Positions 51,786-60,456 of a stretch of 64,000 bases of DNA are shown here, one piece after another (positions within the stretch are counted from its first letter, which is position 1; each line of letters begins with the position of its first letter). This stretch comes from RH-AL1 sp965198485 (lineage in GTDB: Bacteria > Pseudomonadota > Alphaproteobacteria > Rhizobiales > Beijerinckiaceae). The position numbers and the translations under genes are program-made. Below the pieces are notes generated by a model, which saw only the letters and a list, made by a program, of their open reading frames with translations, ran no database searches and was not told the DNA's origin. The stretch lies in contig CBDAPQ010000005.1 of assembly GCA_965198485.1 (NCBI GenBank), forward strand, positions 2,232,001 through 2,296,000. Reading direction: 5' to 3'.

Positions 51786-51897
51786 GGCGCGGCGGCGCCT
51801 GAGCCTCGGACGGCGATTGGCAAGCCCCGCCCGGCGCTTACGTGTCGGTCCTCACTGCGAGGGGGAAGCCGGTGCAAGTCCACGACGGCGGACGTTG

Positions 51898-52521
51898 TTA
51901 ATCGACCTCATGATCCTGGGGCGCCGGGGCGGGCCCGCTCATCGCCCCGGCCGGCGGATTCTGGGTGCGCCGGTCGTGGTAGCGCTGCATGCGCTCCGAA
52001 GGATCGCGGCCGATCTTGCCGGCGAGATGGATGAGGTCGACGAATTCATCGGCTTGGCGTCGCAGCTCATCGGCGATCATCGCCGGTTGCGTCGAGTTGG
52101 TCGAGACAACGGACACGCGCACACCCTTGCGCTGGATCGCTTCGACCAGCGACCTGAAGTCACCGTCGCCGGAGAATAAAATCAAGTGATCGAGATGTTC
52201 GGCCATCTCCATGGCATCGACCGCCAGCTCTATATCCATGTTTCCTTTGACCTTTCGTCGGCCGAGCGCGTCGACGAACTCTTTCGTCGGCTTGGTCACG
52301 ACCGAAAAGCCATTATAATCCAGCCAATCGATCAGCGGGCGTATCGAAGAATACTCCTGATCTTCCACCAGGGCAGTATAGTAAAAAGCACGGATCAGCT
52401 TGCCACGGCTCTCGAATTCCTTTAGCAGGCGCTTATAGTCGATGTCGAAGCCCAGCGCCTTTGCCGTCGCATAAAGATTTGCGCCGTCGATGAAGAGCGC
52501 GATACGATCAAGCTCAGCCAT
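51898..52521 (-). CDS. NYN domain (LabA/DUF88) protein, putative RNase
   Basis: A 207-residue PIN-like protein. The metal-binding acidic residues of the NYN fold are visible in ALFIDGANLYATAKALGFD, VKGNMDIELAVDAMEMA and LILFSGDGDFRSLVEAIQRK. The block VRVSVVSTNSTQPAMIADEL completes the LabA-type signature. The tail after about 180 is disordered. NYN proteins are predicted single-strand RNases involved in RNA turnover. It sits next to rpoZ in divergent orientation, a linkage common in Hyphomicrobiales. ATG 52521 gives the family N-terminus. Confidence 0.9.
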   Translation of the reverse strand: MAELDRIALFIDGANLYATAKALGFDIDYKRLLKEFESRGKLIRAFYYTALVEDQEYSSIRPLIDWLDYNGFSVVTKPTKEFVDALGRRKVKGNMDIELAVDAMEMAEHLDHLILFSGDGDFRSLVEAIQRKGVRVSVVSTNSTQPAMIADELRRQADEFVDLIHLAGKIGRDPSERMQRYHDRRTQNPPAGAMSGPAPAPQDHEVD

Positions 52522-52814
52522 TATTGTCGTCTCATTCTTTCTTGTATAGCTCGACTTATGTAGGCCTTCAGGCTTGATAAGGGAGCTTGGAGCGGCAACT
52601 TGTCGTGATAAAACGCCTTCTGGCAAGTACGGCAAACCTACTGGTGTTACCAATGGCCCCCTCGCTACGCGGCGTCAAGCGAGTTGGCGCGGGACCGCGA
52701 GCAAATATGCCTATCGAGAAGGTCGATCGATTGGGTGCAGCTGCGATAGTTGCATTGCGGAGGTAATGTTCGCTACACAACCTGCAATCCAGAAAATTGA
52801 CGAGAGGCTACCCA

Positions 52815-53210
52815 ATGGCACGCGTGACGGTAGAAGATTGCGTCGACAAGGTAGAGAACCGCTTTGAACTCGTGTTGATCGCGAGCCACCGCGCGCGCCT
52901 CATCGCGTCGGGTTCACCGATCACGGTGGACCGGGACAACGACAAAAATCCCGTCGTAGCGCTCCGCGAGATTGCGGACATGACCCAGACTCCCGAAGAT
53001 TTGAAAGAGGATTTCATCCACTCGCTGCAGAAGCAGGTCGAGGTGGACGAGCCGGAGGCCGAGGTCGTGCCGGCTCTGGTGCAGCCGCAACCCGACATGC
53101 CGCAGCCCGAGGTCGGCGAGGCCGGCTTCGACCGCATGACCGAGGAAGACCTGCTGCGGGGGCTGGAAGGCCTGGTGCCGCCGGCTGCGAACGACGACGA
53201 GGGCGAATAG
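52815..53210 (+). CDS. rpoZ: RNA polymerase omega subunit
   Basis: A 131-residue subunit that helps assemble RNA polymerase and, in many bacteria, forms part of a ppGpp site. The conserved N-terminal region is MARVTVEDCVDKVENRFELV, with LIASHRARLIASG and NPVVALREIAD. The C-terminal half is acidic and disordered, as in other Alphaproteobacteria. GAGAGG lies upstream of the ATG. RSH follows 102 bases downstream, tying the polymerase target to the alarmone synthase. Confidence 0.96.
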   Translation: MARVTVEDCVDKVENRFELVLIASHRARLIASGSPITVDRDNDKNPVVALREIADMTQTPEDLKEDFIHSLQKQVEVDEPEAEVVPALVQPQPDMPQPEVGEAGFDRMTEEDLLRGLEGLVPPAANDDEGE

Positions 53211-53312
53211 CCGCGCGATTTCCGCTTCCGCAAGCAGGCGCGACGTGGGCATAGCAAGTGGCGGTGGGCCGAATGGGCGGCTCGCCGTTGCGGGAGGCGG
53301 ACGAACCCCTCC

Positions 53313-55520
53313 ATGATGCGTCAATACGAGCTCGTCGACCGGGTCCGCCGCTACAATCCGCAGGCCGACGAGGTCCTGCTCAACCGTGCCTATGTCTACG
53401 CCATGCAGGCGCATGGCGCCCAGGTCCGCGCCTCGGGCGCTCCCTATTTCTCGCACCCGCTCGAGGTCGCGGGCATTCTCACCGACCTGCATCTCGACGA
53501 TGCAACGATCGTGGCGGCGGTGCTCCACGACGTCATTGAGGACACCGAATCGACCCGCGAGGAGATCGATCGGCTGTTCGGCCGCGAGATCGGCGCGCTG
53601 GTCGAGGGGCTGACCAAGCTCAAGCGGCTCGACCTCGTCTCCAAGCGGGCCGTGCAGGCGGAGAACTTTCGCAAGCTGCTGCTCGCCATCGCCGCCGACG
53701 TGCGCGTGTTGCTGGTCAAGCTTGCCGATCGCCTCCACAACATGCGCACGCTGCATTTCATGGTCCCGGAGAAGCGCGCCCGCATCGCCGAGGAGACGCT
53801 CGACATCTACGCGCCGCTGGCTGGACGCATGGGCATGCAGCGCATGCGCGAGGAGCTCGAGGACCTCGCCTTCCGCCATCTCATGCCCGACGCCCACGCC
53901 ACCATCGAGGCGCGGCTCGACGACGTCGGCCGCAACAACAAGCTGCGCATCGCCGCCATCGAGACCGAGGTCGCGGCCGCGCTCGCCGTCGAGGGCATCG
54001 TGGCCGACGTCAAGGGCCGACAGAAGCAGCCTTACTCGGTCTGGCGCAAGATGGAGCGCAAGCAGATCACCTTCGAGCAGATGTCTGACATCTTCGGCTT
54101 TCGCATCATCGTGCCGACGCTGCCGGAATGCTACCGCGCGATCGGCGTGGTGCACACGCGCTGGCCGACCGTGCCGGGCCGCTTCAAGGACTATATCTCG
54201 ACGCCCAAGCCCAACGACTATCGCTCGATCCACACCACCGTCGTCGGGCCGGGGCGCCAGCGCGTCGAGCTGCAGGTGCGAACCTCGGCGATGCACGACA
54301 TTGCCTCCAACGGCATCGCCGCGCATGCCCTCTACAAGGAGGGCATGACCTACGACGACACGGCACTGCGGAGCGAGAGCCGGGCCTTCACCTGGCTGCG
54401 CCGCACGATCGAGCTGCTCGCCGAGGGATCCTCTCCGGAGGAGTTCCTCGAGCACACCAAGCTCGAGCTGTTCCTCGACCAGGTGTTCTGCTTCACCCCG
54501 AAGGGGCGGCTGATCGCGCTGCCGCGTGGCGCCACCGCGATTGACTTCGCCTACGCCGTGCATACCGATGTCGGCAACGGGGCGTCCGGTGCCAAGATCA
54601 ACGGGCGCCAAGCGCCGCTGCTCAGCGAGCTGCAGAACGGCGACGAGGTGGAGATCGTGCGCCAGGAGGGTCAGGTCCCGCCGGCGGTGTGGGAAACGCT
54701 GGTCGTGACCGGCAAAGCGCGCGCGGCGATCCGCCGGGCCACACGCGAAGCGATGCGCGCGCAATATGCCGGGCTCGGCCGCCAGATCGTCGCCCGCGCC
54801 TTCGAGCGCGCCGGCAAGACGCTCGTCGACGAGCGGCTGAAGCCGGCACTGCCGCGCTTCGCCCGCGGCAGCGTCGAGGACGTGCTGGCCGCCGTCGGCC
54901 GCGGCGAGCTGTTCTCCGGTGACGTGCTCAAGGCCGTGCACCCGGAGGTCGCCGAGGATCGCCGACCGGCGACGCCGCAGCGCACCCGCGATGCCGGCTG
55001 GTTCGGCACGCGTACGCACCCCAACCTGCTATTCCACGTGCCGGGCGCCAGCGAGGAGGTCGACTGGAAGATGATGGCCGAGGCCGGCCTACACCCCGAC
55101 CTGCCGGTCATGCTGGCGCCAGAGGGCGGGGCGCTGCCGGGCGACCGCATCGTCGGTATCCTCGATCCCGACCGCTCGATCACGATCTACCCGATCCAGT
55201 CGGCCGAGCTGACGCGCTTCGACGACCAGCCCGAGCGCTGGCTCGACGTGCGTTGGGAAATCGGCGAGAACGAGCGGCCCTTCTTCCCGGCCAAGCTCGC
55301 CATCACCGCCATCAACGAGCCCGGCACGCTGGGCGTGATCGCCACTGTGATCGGCGAGAACGGCGCCAACATCGACAACATCGTGATGAAGCCGATCTCG
55401 CGCGATTCGCGCCTCGTGGTGGCCGACGTCGAGGTCGGCGACCTCAAACATCTCGGTACGATCGTCTCTCAGCTGCGGGCGCGGCCCATTGTCAGCAAGG
55501 TGGAGCGGGTGAACGGATGA
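53313..55520 (+). CDS. bifunctional (p)ppGpp synthetase/hydrolase (RSH)
   Basis: A 735-residue Rel/SpoT homologue. The hydrolase domain has SHPLEVAGILTDLHLDDATI and the active HDVIEDT (about residues 72-78), so hydrolysis is expected to be intact. The synthetase domain has FGFRIIVPTLPECYRAIGVV and DYISTPKPNDYRSIHTTVVG. The TGS domain (FCFTPKGRLIALPRGATAID) and a C-terminal ACT domain (INEPGTLGVIATVIGENGAN) follow. ATG occurs at both 53313 and 53316. The stop overlaps the ATG of pdxJ (ATGA), indicating translational coupling. A single bifunctional RSH is usual in Alphaproteobacteria. Confidence 0.95.
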   Translation: MMRQYELVDRVRRYNPQADEVLLNRAYVYAMQAHGAQVRASGAPYFSHPLEVAGILTDLHLDDATIVAAVLHDVIEDTESTREEIDRLFGREIGALVEGLTKLKRLDLVSKRAVQAENFRKLLLAIAADVRVLLVKLADRLHNMRTLHFMVPEKRARIAEETLDIYAPLAGRMGMQRMREELEDLAFRHLMPDAHATIEARLDDVGRNNKLRIAAIETEVAAALAVEGIVADVKGRQKQPYSVWRKMERKQITFEQMSDIFGFRIIVPTLPECYRAIGVVHTRWPTVPGRFKDYISTPKPNDYRSIHTTVVGPGRQRVELQVRTSAMHDIASNGIAAHALYKEGMTYDDTALRSESRAFTWLRRTIELLAEGSSPEEFLEHTKLELFLDQVFCFTPKGRLIALPRGATAIDFAYAVHTDVGNGASGAKINGRQAPLLSELQNGDEVEIVRQEGQVPPAVWETLVVTGKARAAIRRATREAMRAQYAGLGRQIVARAFERAGKTLVDERLKPALPRFARGSVEDVLAAVGRGELFSGDVLKAVHPEVAEDRRPATPQRTRDAGWFGTRTHPNLLFHVPGASEEVDWKMMAEAGLHPDLPVMLAPEGGALPGDRIVGILDPDRSITIYPIQSAELTRFDDQPERWLDVRWEIGENERPFFPAKLAITAINEPGTLGVIATVIGENGANIDNIVMKPISRDSRLVVADVEVGDLKHLGTIVSQLRARPIVSKVERVNG

Positions 55521-56302
55521 GCAGGCTGCGCCTTGGCGTCAACATCGACCATGTCGCCACCGTGCGCAACGCGCGGGGCGGCGCGGTGCCGGACCCGGTG
55601 CGCGCCGCTCATCTCGCCGTCGAGGCCGGCGCCGACGGCATCACCGCGCATCTGCGCGAGGATCGCCGCCACATCCGCGACGACGACATGCGCCGGCTCA
55701 AGGCCGAGCTGACGGTGCCGCTGAACTTCGAGATGGCCGCCACCGACGAGATGGTGGCGCTCGCGCTGCGCACGCGGCCCCACGCCGCCTGCCTGGTGCC
55801 GGAGAAGCGCAGCGAGCGCACCACCGAGGGTGGTCTTGACGTCGTCGGTGGCCATGACCACCTACGGATCGCCGCGACCGAGCTCGGCAAGGTCGGCGTC
55901 CGCGTCTCGCTCTTCATCGAGCCGACGGCTCAAGCGGTGCAGGCCGCTCGCTCGATCGGCGCGCCCGTCGTGGAGCTGCACACCGGCGCCTGGTGCGACA
56001 CGCTCGCCCACGGCGAGCACGCGCGAGCCACTCACGAATTTGAGCGGCTGCGCCTCGCTGCGGAGGAGGCCGAGCGTCAAGGCCTCGAGTGCCACGCCGG
56101 CCACGGGCTCGACTACGACACCGCGCGAACCATCGCGGCGCTTCCGCAGCTCGTCGAGCTCAACATCGGGCACTTCCTCATCGGCGAGGCGATCTTCGTT
56201 GGCCTCGAGGCGGCGATCTCGACCATGCGTGCGGCGATGGGGGCGGGGCGCGGCGGGGTGTTGGAGCTGGAGCCCGCCTCCGCCTCGCGAGGTACGGTCT
56301 AG
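55517..56302 (+). CDS. pdxJ: pyridoxine 5'-phosphate synthase
   Basis: A 261-residue TIM-barrel enzyme that makes pyridoxine 5'-phosphate from 1-deoxyxylulose 5-phosphate and 3-amino-2-oxopropyl phosphate. Signatures are LRLGVNIDHVATVRNARGG, AGADGITAHLREDRRHIRD, ACLVPEKRSERTTEGGLDV and a C-terminal VELNIGHFLIGEAIFVGLE. It overlaps the end of the RSH gene by four bases and abuts acpS. Confidence 0.96.
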   Translation: MSRLRLGVNIDHVATVRNARGGAVPDPVRAAHLAVEAGADGITAHLREDRRHIRDDDMRRLKAELTVPLNFEMAATDEMVALALRTRPHAACLVPEKRSERTTEGGLDVVGGHDHLRIAATELGKVGVRVSLFIEPTAQAVQAARSIGAPVVELHTGAWCDTLAHGEHARATHEFERLRLAAEEAERQGLECHAGHGLDYDTARTIAALPQLVELNIGHFLIGEAIFVGLEAAISTMRAAMGAGRGGVLELEPASASRGTV

Positions 56303-56707
56303 GTGATACTCGGTATCGGCACCGACCTCTGCAGCATCGAACGCATCGAGCAGTCGCTGGAGCGCTTCGGCGAGCGCTTCGTCCATCGTTGCTTCACCGA
56401 GACCGAGCGCCGTCGCGCCGAGGGTAGGGTAGGGCGGGCCGCGACCTACGCCAAGCGCTTCGCCGCCAAGGAGGCCTGCGCCAAGGCGCTCGGAACCGGC
56501 ATCAGCGAGGGCGTCGCCTGGCGCGACATGGGGGTGGTCAACCTTCCCTCCGGCAAGCCGACCATGGCGCTAACCGGCGCCGCCGCCACCCGCCTCGCCG
56601 CCATGGTGCCGCCTGGCCACGAAGTCGTGATCCACCTCGCCATTACCGACGAGCACCCGACCGCGCAGGCTTTCGTGGTGATCGAGGCCGTGCCGAAACG
56701 CCGGTGA
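56303..56707 (+). CDS. acpS: holo-[acyl-carrier-protein] synthase
   Basis: A 134-residue trimeric phosphopantetheinyl transferase that activates acyl carrier protein. Metal and CoA site motifs are GIGTDLCSIERI and AKRFAAKEACAKALGTGIS. The start is GTG 56303, directly after the pdxJ stop codon, consistent with coupled translation. In many relatives lepB, rnc and era follow; here the downstream gene is unrelated and on the other strand. Confidence 0.95.
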   Translation: MILGIGTDLCSIERIEQSLERFGERFVHRCFTETERRRAEGRVGRAATYAKRFAAKEACAKALGTGISEGVAWRDMGVVNLPSGKPTMALTGAAATRLAAMVPPGHEVVIHLAITDEHPTAQAFVVIEAVPKRR

Positions 56708-56746
56708 AAACCGCTCGCGGGAGTGGAACGACGAGGCACGATGATT

Positions 56747-57466
56747 TCAGCCGTTGTGCAGGAACACCACGTAACCGCGAAACAACGGATTGCGCGCCAG
56801 CGACGCCGGGGCTTTCCATTCGCCACCTTGGAGCAGGCCGATGCGGAATGGCACCTTCATCCGTCCGAGCTTCTCGAGATACGCCGCGTACCCGGGAATG
56901 ACGTGTCGGCCCTGATAGATCTGGAGCACGGCCTCGTCCACCGTGCCAGCCAATGCGTCGAGTCCGGCAGGGTCGCCGTTGGCGCTCCAGTCGAGCAGGC
57001 CGGTAATGCCGAGGCGGCAATCCCGCGGCAGGCGTTGGCGCAGGTTCTTCAAAGCGGCGGCGTAGGCCGCGAGGTGGCGCGTCCTCGCATCGAAATCGAT
57101 CTGCACTCCGACGACATGGTTGCCGGCCCGGCGCCAAGCCGCAAGCTCGCGGCGCAGCTGCTCTACGACCTCGGGAGGCCAGTCGAGCGTCTCGACCCGC
57201 AGGACGAGCCAGACCTCGGCCGTGGATACGTGCGGCACCGCAGCTCGTCGCGAGACGATATTGGCCGGTTGGCCTGCCTCGACCTCGCCCTCGAGCAGGT
57301 AGACGCGATCGGCAGTGTCGAGCACGGGCTGCGGACGCACGCCGGCCCACAGCCAGAAGGACGAGTAGTCGCGCGCATCGACAACCGGCGGCGGCGCAGT
57401 GGCTTGTCCTCGGCCGAAGACCGAGGCCAGCGCCAGCGTCGAAGCGAGCCCGACGAGTGGCCACAT
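56747..57466 (-). CDS. DUF3142 domain protein
   Basis: A 239-residue exported or anchored protein. An N-terminal hydrophobic segment (about 1-18) precedes a glycoside-hydrolase-like barrel half: DYSSFWLWAGVRPQPVLDTA, VGVQIDFDARTRHLAAYAAA and LGITGLLDWSANGDPAGLDA. These match DUF3142. The ends of the domain include VDEAVLQIYQGRHVIPGY and FRIGLLQGGEW. Biochemical role unknown. Its start lies five bases after the stop of the large exported gene upstream, so the two are one operon. Confidence 0.84.
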   Translation of the reverse strand: MWPLVGLASTLALASVFGRGQATAPPPVVDARDYSSFWLWAGVRPQPVLDTADRVYLLEGEVEAGQPANIVSRRAAVPHVSTAEVWLVLRVETLDWPPEVVEQLRRELAAWRRAGNHVVGVQIDFDARTRHLAAYAAALKNLRQRLPRDCRLGITGLLDWSANGDPAGLDALAGTVDEAVLQIYQGRHVIPGYAAYLEKLGRMKVPFRIGLLQGGEWKAPASLARNPLFRGYVVFLHNG

Positions 57467-57471
57467 CCGTG

Positions 57472-59568
57472 CTACCACCAATAGCGCAATTCTTTGGCCC
57501 AGCGCGAGGATGAATACTCCCGCTTCAGGGCGTAGTACCAAGTCTTGCGCTCGGATCTGGCGATCTTGGTCGGGCCGCAGTGGTTGATGCCGACGGGCTC
57601 GAAGCATTTGACGGCGCGGTAGAGCGCGTAGGCGCGGTCCTCAGCAGGCGCAGTCCGGTCAGCGATGATCGCCGTGTAGGTCACGTCGCGCGTCGAGGCC
57701 TTGCCGGGGAACGGCTGGGCTGGACCGCTGCCCAGCGCGCCGTCGCCTCCGGGTATCTCCAGCGGGTTTTCGGACAGGTTGTTCAAGCGGAGGAACTCGG
57801 CCACGCAGAGACGATCGCGCCACGATGACGGCTTCTCGACAAGGTGGGCCACGGTGGTCGAAAGCTCCGGGCAGCCGATCTCGCCCGCGGCGTCGCCGCG
57901 GACGAAGAGGCCGAGCGGTGGTCGCCCGTTCGGGCTTGCTAGGTCGATGTATCGACCGCCCACGATGGGCGCGCCGGTCGGCACCGCCTCGATATCGGTC
58001 AGGAAGTTGGCGTAGCGGCCATTCGTGAGTTCCTTGTCGAGCAGGTAGAACAAGGCGACTTCCCGTTCTAGGGCGGAGGAGGAAGGATCGTGCGCCTGTG
58101 CGCGAAGCAGGTCGGGTCCCGCGTCGTGCGCGAGAAGTATGATGCGCATCGCGGGATCCGCGACGAGCGAACCGGGGGCGAACACGTCGTCGAGACGGCC
58201 GTGCTTCTCGTCGTGCAGCGCCAACGCCAGCTCGACGGTGGCCTTTTCGAGCGAGCGAACCGCTCCGGGATAGAGCTCCTTCCAGAACCCTCGGGCATTG
58301 CGGTCGCCGGTCGCTTCGAGAGCCTCTCCGCGCAGGAGTTGCCGGCTGAACCACAGCGGACCGCCGTCGCGACGACCGGTGGCGTCCGGCACGCCCTTCA
58401 GCACCCGGGACGGATCTTCGTCGATATAGAAGGCATTGGCCGCCTGAAGCATCTCGTACAGCGAAGGCGTCGCCGCGAAGGCGTCCCGCTGGGATTCCAG
58501 ATCCACTTGGGTCGGACTCGCGGTCGTCGTGTGTTTCGGCTTGCGCATGCCCTCGAGGTCGAGCACAGCGAGCAGAATCGGGTCCTTCGTTATATCAGGG
58601 TGCAGCGCCGGCAGGAGCTTGGAATCGATCTCGTCGATCAGCGGCAGGAGGTCGGTGTCCCGGATCGACGCCGGCTGCGCCAGGATCGCGGCAAAGCGGG
58701 CGGCGAGTTTGTCTGTCCAGCCGGCAAGCCAGTCGACACGACGCAGCAGCCCGCGCGCCGAGCCGGCGTAACGCCCGTTGGGATAGTCCTTGAGGTAGCG
58801 CTCGAAGGCGGCCGTCGTCCGCTCGGCCTTCTGCTTGTCGACCTTGTCGCTGCCGGCGAAGGAGCCGTAGCCGTCGAAGGCGTTCACCTGCAGCGCGTTC
58901 AAAAGAGTGCGCGCGGCCATGTAGTCGGCGGTCTCGGCGAGCCAGGGATCGGCGCTGCCCCTCAGCGCCTCGAAATCCTCGGCGGCTTCGTCAAAGCGTC
59001 CGGCGTAGAACGAACCGGCGCCAAGCAGGTAGCGTAGGAAGGGCTTTGCCGCTGGAGAATGCGCGGCTTGGGCCGCGGTCTGTGTCGCCGCGTCCGCGCT
59101 TTTGTCGATGCCGCAATCCCCGAAGCCCGCGCGCGCCGCCGCCAAGGCCGTCCTCTCCTCCGCCGAGAGCCCATTCGTAGCCGCGACGGCAGCGTGGAAG
59201 GCCGCCGAGCCGGACGCATCGCTCAGGCAGCGCGAGCCCTCTCCTGAGGCGAGGCTGCCCGCGCCAGCTCGTTTGCCGGGCGACAGGCGGTTGCGCAAGT
59301 CGACCCAGGTGAAGGTGGGTTTCCCGATGGGTCCGGCGAGTTCCCGCCCGAGATTGCCTCGCGCCGCCATCAGCAGGAGCATGTTGACGCGCGTGTCGTT
59401 GCCCGGCCGCAGCGCCGCAACGTTCTGGCATTCCGCGTCACCGCGATCGAGCCTCCACTCGGCCTCGCAGTTGTCAACGCTGGCGAGTGCCGGAGTTACA
59501 GTCCGAAGCGACACGGCAATGGTCAAAGTGAGCCCGCATGCTACAAAAATACGACGATGATCTTTCAC
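57472..59568 (-). CDS. large exported protein of unknown function, partner of the DUF3142 gene
   Basis: About 698 residues from GTG 59568, which has GGGAGG six bases upstream. The signal peptide (about 1-29, ending ALA) is followed by paired Cys (VDNCEAEWRLDRGDAECQNV). The body is helix-rich, with TPR-like patches such as AGSFYAGRFDEAAEDFEALR and AAFERYLKDYPNGRYAGSAR, the latter a motif seen in BamD/YbgF-type tetratricopeptide repeats. The C-terminus ends YSSSRWAKELRYWW. I know of no characterised homologue. The tight spacing to the DUF3142 gene suggests a joint envelope function. Confidence 0.75.
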   Translation of the reverse strand: MKDHRRIFVACGLTLTIAVSLRTVTPALASVDNCEAEWRLDRGDAECQNVAALRPGNDTRVNMLLLMAARGNLGRELAGPIGKPTFTWVDLRNRLSPGKRAGAGSLASGEGSRCLSDASGSAAFHAAVAATNGLSAEERTALAAARAGFGDCGIDKSADAATQTAAQAAHSPAAKPFLRYLLGAGSFYAGRFDEAAEDFEALRGSADPWLAETADYMAARTLLNALQVNAFDGYGSFAGSDKVDKQKAERTTAAFERYLKDYPNGRYAGSARGLLRRVDWLAGWTDKLAARFAAILAQPASIRDTDLLPLIDEIDSKLLPALHPDITKDPILLAVLDLEGMRKPKHTTTASPTQVDLESQRDAFAATPSLYEMLQAANAFYIDEDPSRVLKGVPDATGRRDGGPLWFSRQLLRGEALEATGDRNARGFWKELYPGAVRSLEKATVELALALHDEKHGRLDDVFAPGSLVADPAMRIILLAHDAGPDLLRAQAHDPSSSALEREVALFYLLDKELTNGRYANFLTDIEAVPTGAPIVGGRYIDLASPNGRPPLGLFVRGDAAGEIGCPELSTTVAHLVEKPSSWRDRLCVAEFLRLNNLSENPLEIPGGDGALGSGPAQPFPGKASTRDVTYTAIIADRTAPAEDRAYALYRAVKCFEPVGINHCGPTKIARSERKTWYYALKREYSSSRWAKELRYWW

Positions 59569-59842
59569 GACAGCCTCCCATCCCTGGCGGGACACTAGTC
59601 GGGAGCCCAAGCACTGCACAGCCGCAGTAAGCGGAAAGATCAGGCGCGACCGTCACTCCACCTCACAGGCTGGCCTTGCGTTCCACAGGGCGTCACCGTG
59701 TACGTCGCGGAGCAAGCCGGCGACATCGTTCGCTGGTCATCGATCGCGCGAAGCGTCCCGCGCCTTCTGCGGCGCCGACCTGCAGGCCGACAAAATCGTT
59801 CGATGCGGTGCGCCGACGCTGCGCTCCGAAGATCGCCGGCCC

Positions 59843-60250
59843 TTAAAAATGAAGTTTCATACCAACTTCGGCGCCGGTCCCGGTGGCGTTGCCGTTGAGG
59901 TTCTCGATGCGGGTCTGGCCGGCGCTGTCGTTGCTGCCGTTCCACTTCAGCCCGAAAGAGATCGGGTCGACGGGCGCGTTCGACTTGGCGACGTTGGTCT
60001 GGGTCGCGGGACCGGCGGGCTTTTCGAGGGGCAGCCGGGCGGAGGCCGGGATGGCGGCGCGCCGTGCCGTGTTGGCGGCCTTGGCGCGGTGCACCGCGGC
60101 ATGTTTCGACGGCTTCGTCGGCGTGCTCGCCGTCGTCGTCGGCGTGTCCAGCGGACCCGAGAGGCCCTGCGCCCTGGCAGACGAGGCCGGCACCACCGCT
60201 GCCAAAACGAAAGGCATCGCTTGAAGGACGGCTAAGTTCGATCGGGTCAT
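59843..60250 (-). CDS. small exported protein of unknown function
   Basis: A 135-residue protein. Signal peptide to about residue 27 (ending ARA), a low-complexity Thr/Pro/Lys/Ala region (30-90), and a short terminal segment PISFGLKWNGSNDSAGQTRI with a final GAEVGMKLHF. Ending in an aromatic preceded by alternating hydrophobic residues suggests a few beta strands or an outer-membrane association. No family recognised. It is divergent from smc. Confidence 0.62.
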   Translation of the reverse strand: MTRSNLAVLQAMPFVLAAVVPASSARAQGLSGPLDTPTTTASTPTKPSKHAAVHRAKAANTARRAAIPASARLPLEKPAGPATQTNVAKSNAPVDPISFGLKWNGSNDSAGQTRIENLNGNATGTGAEVGMKLHF

Positions 60251-60456
60251 CTGCGCCTCTTGCTGCTGCAGAATCGGGGCGCTGCGAGAAAGGAGAGCAA
60301 TTGTGGCAAGCTAGCGATGCTGACGCGAACGTGATCGCACGGCGCGCATGCCGGCGTCGGGGATACGCACAGGCGTTTGCGGCGCCGACCATCACCCCGC
60401 TTGCGCGCGCCCTCGCCCTGGCCGAGCGTCGGCGCAGACCATCCAGGCCTGCGCCC

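Noticed and set aside
60064..60456. N-terminal extension of smc by 131 residues
   Set aside because: SMC proteins begin at the head domain (MHFSKLRLAGFKSF); the extension overlaps the divergent exported gene.
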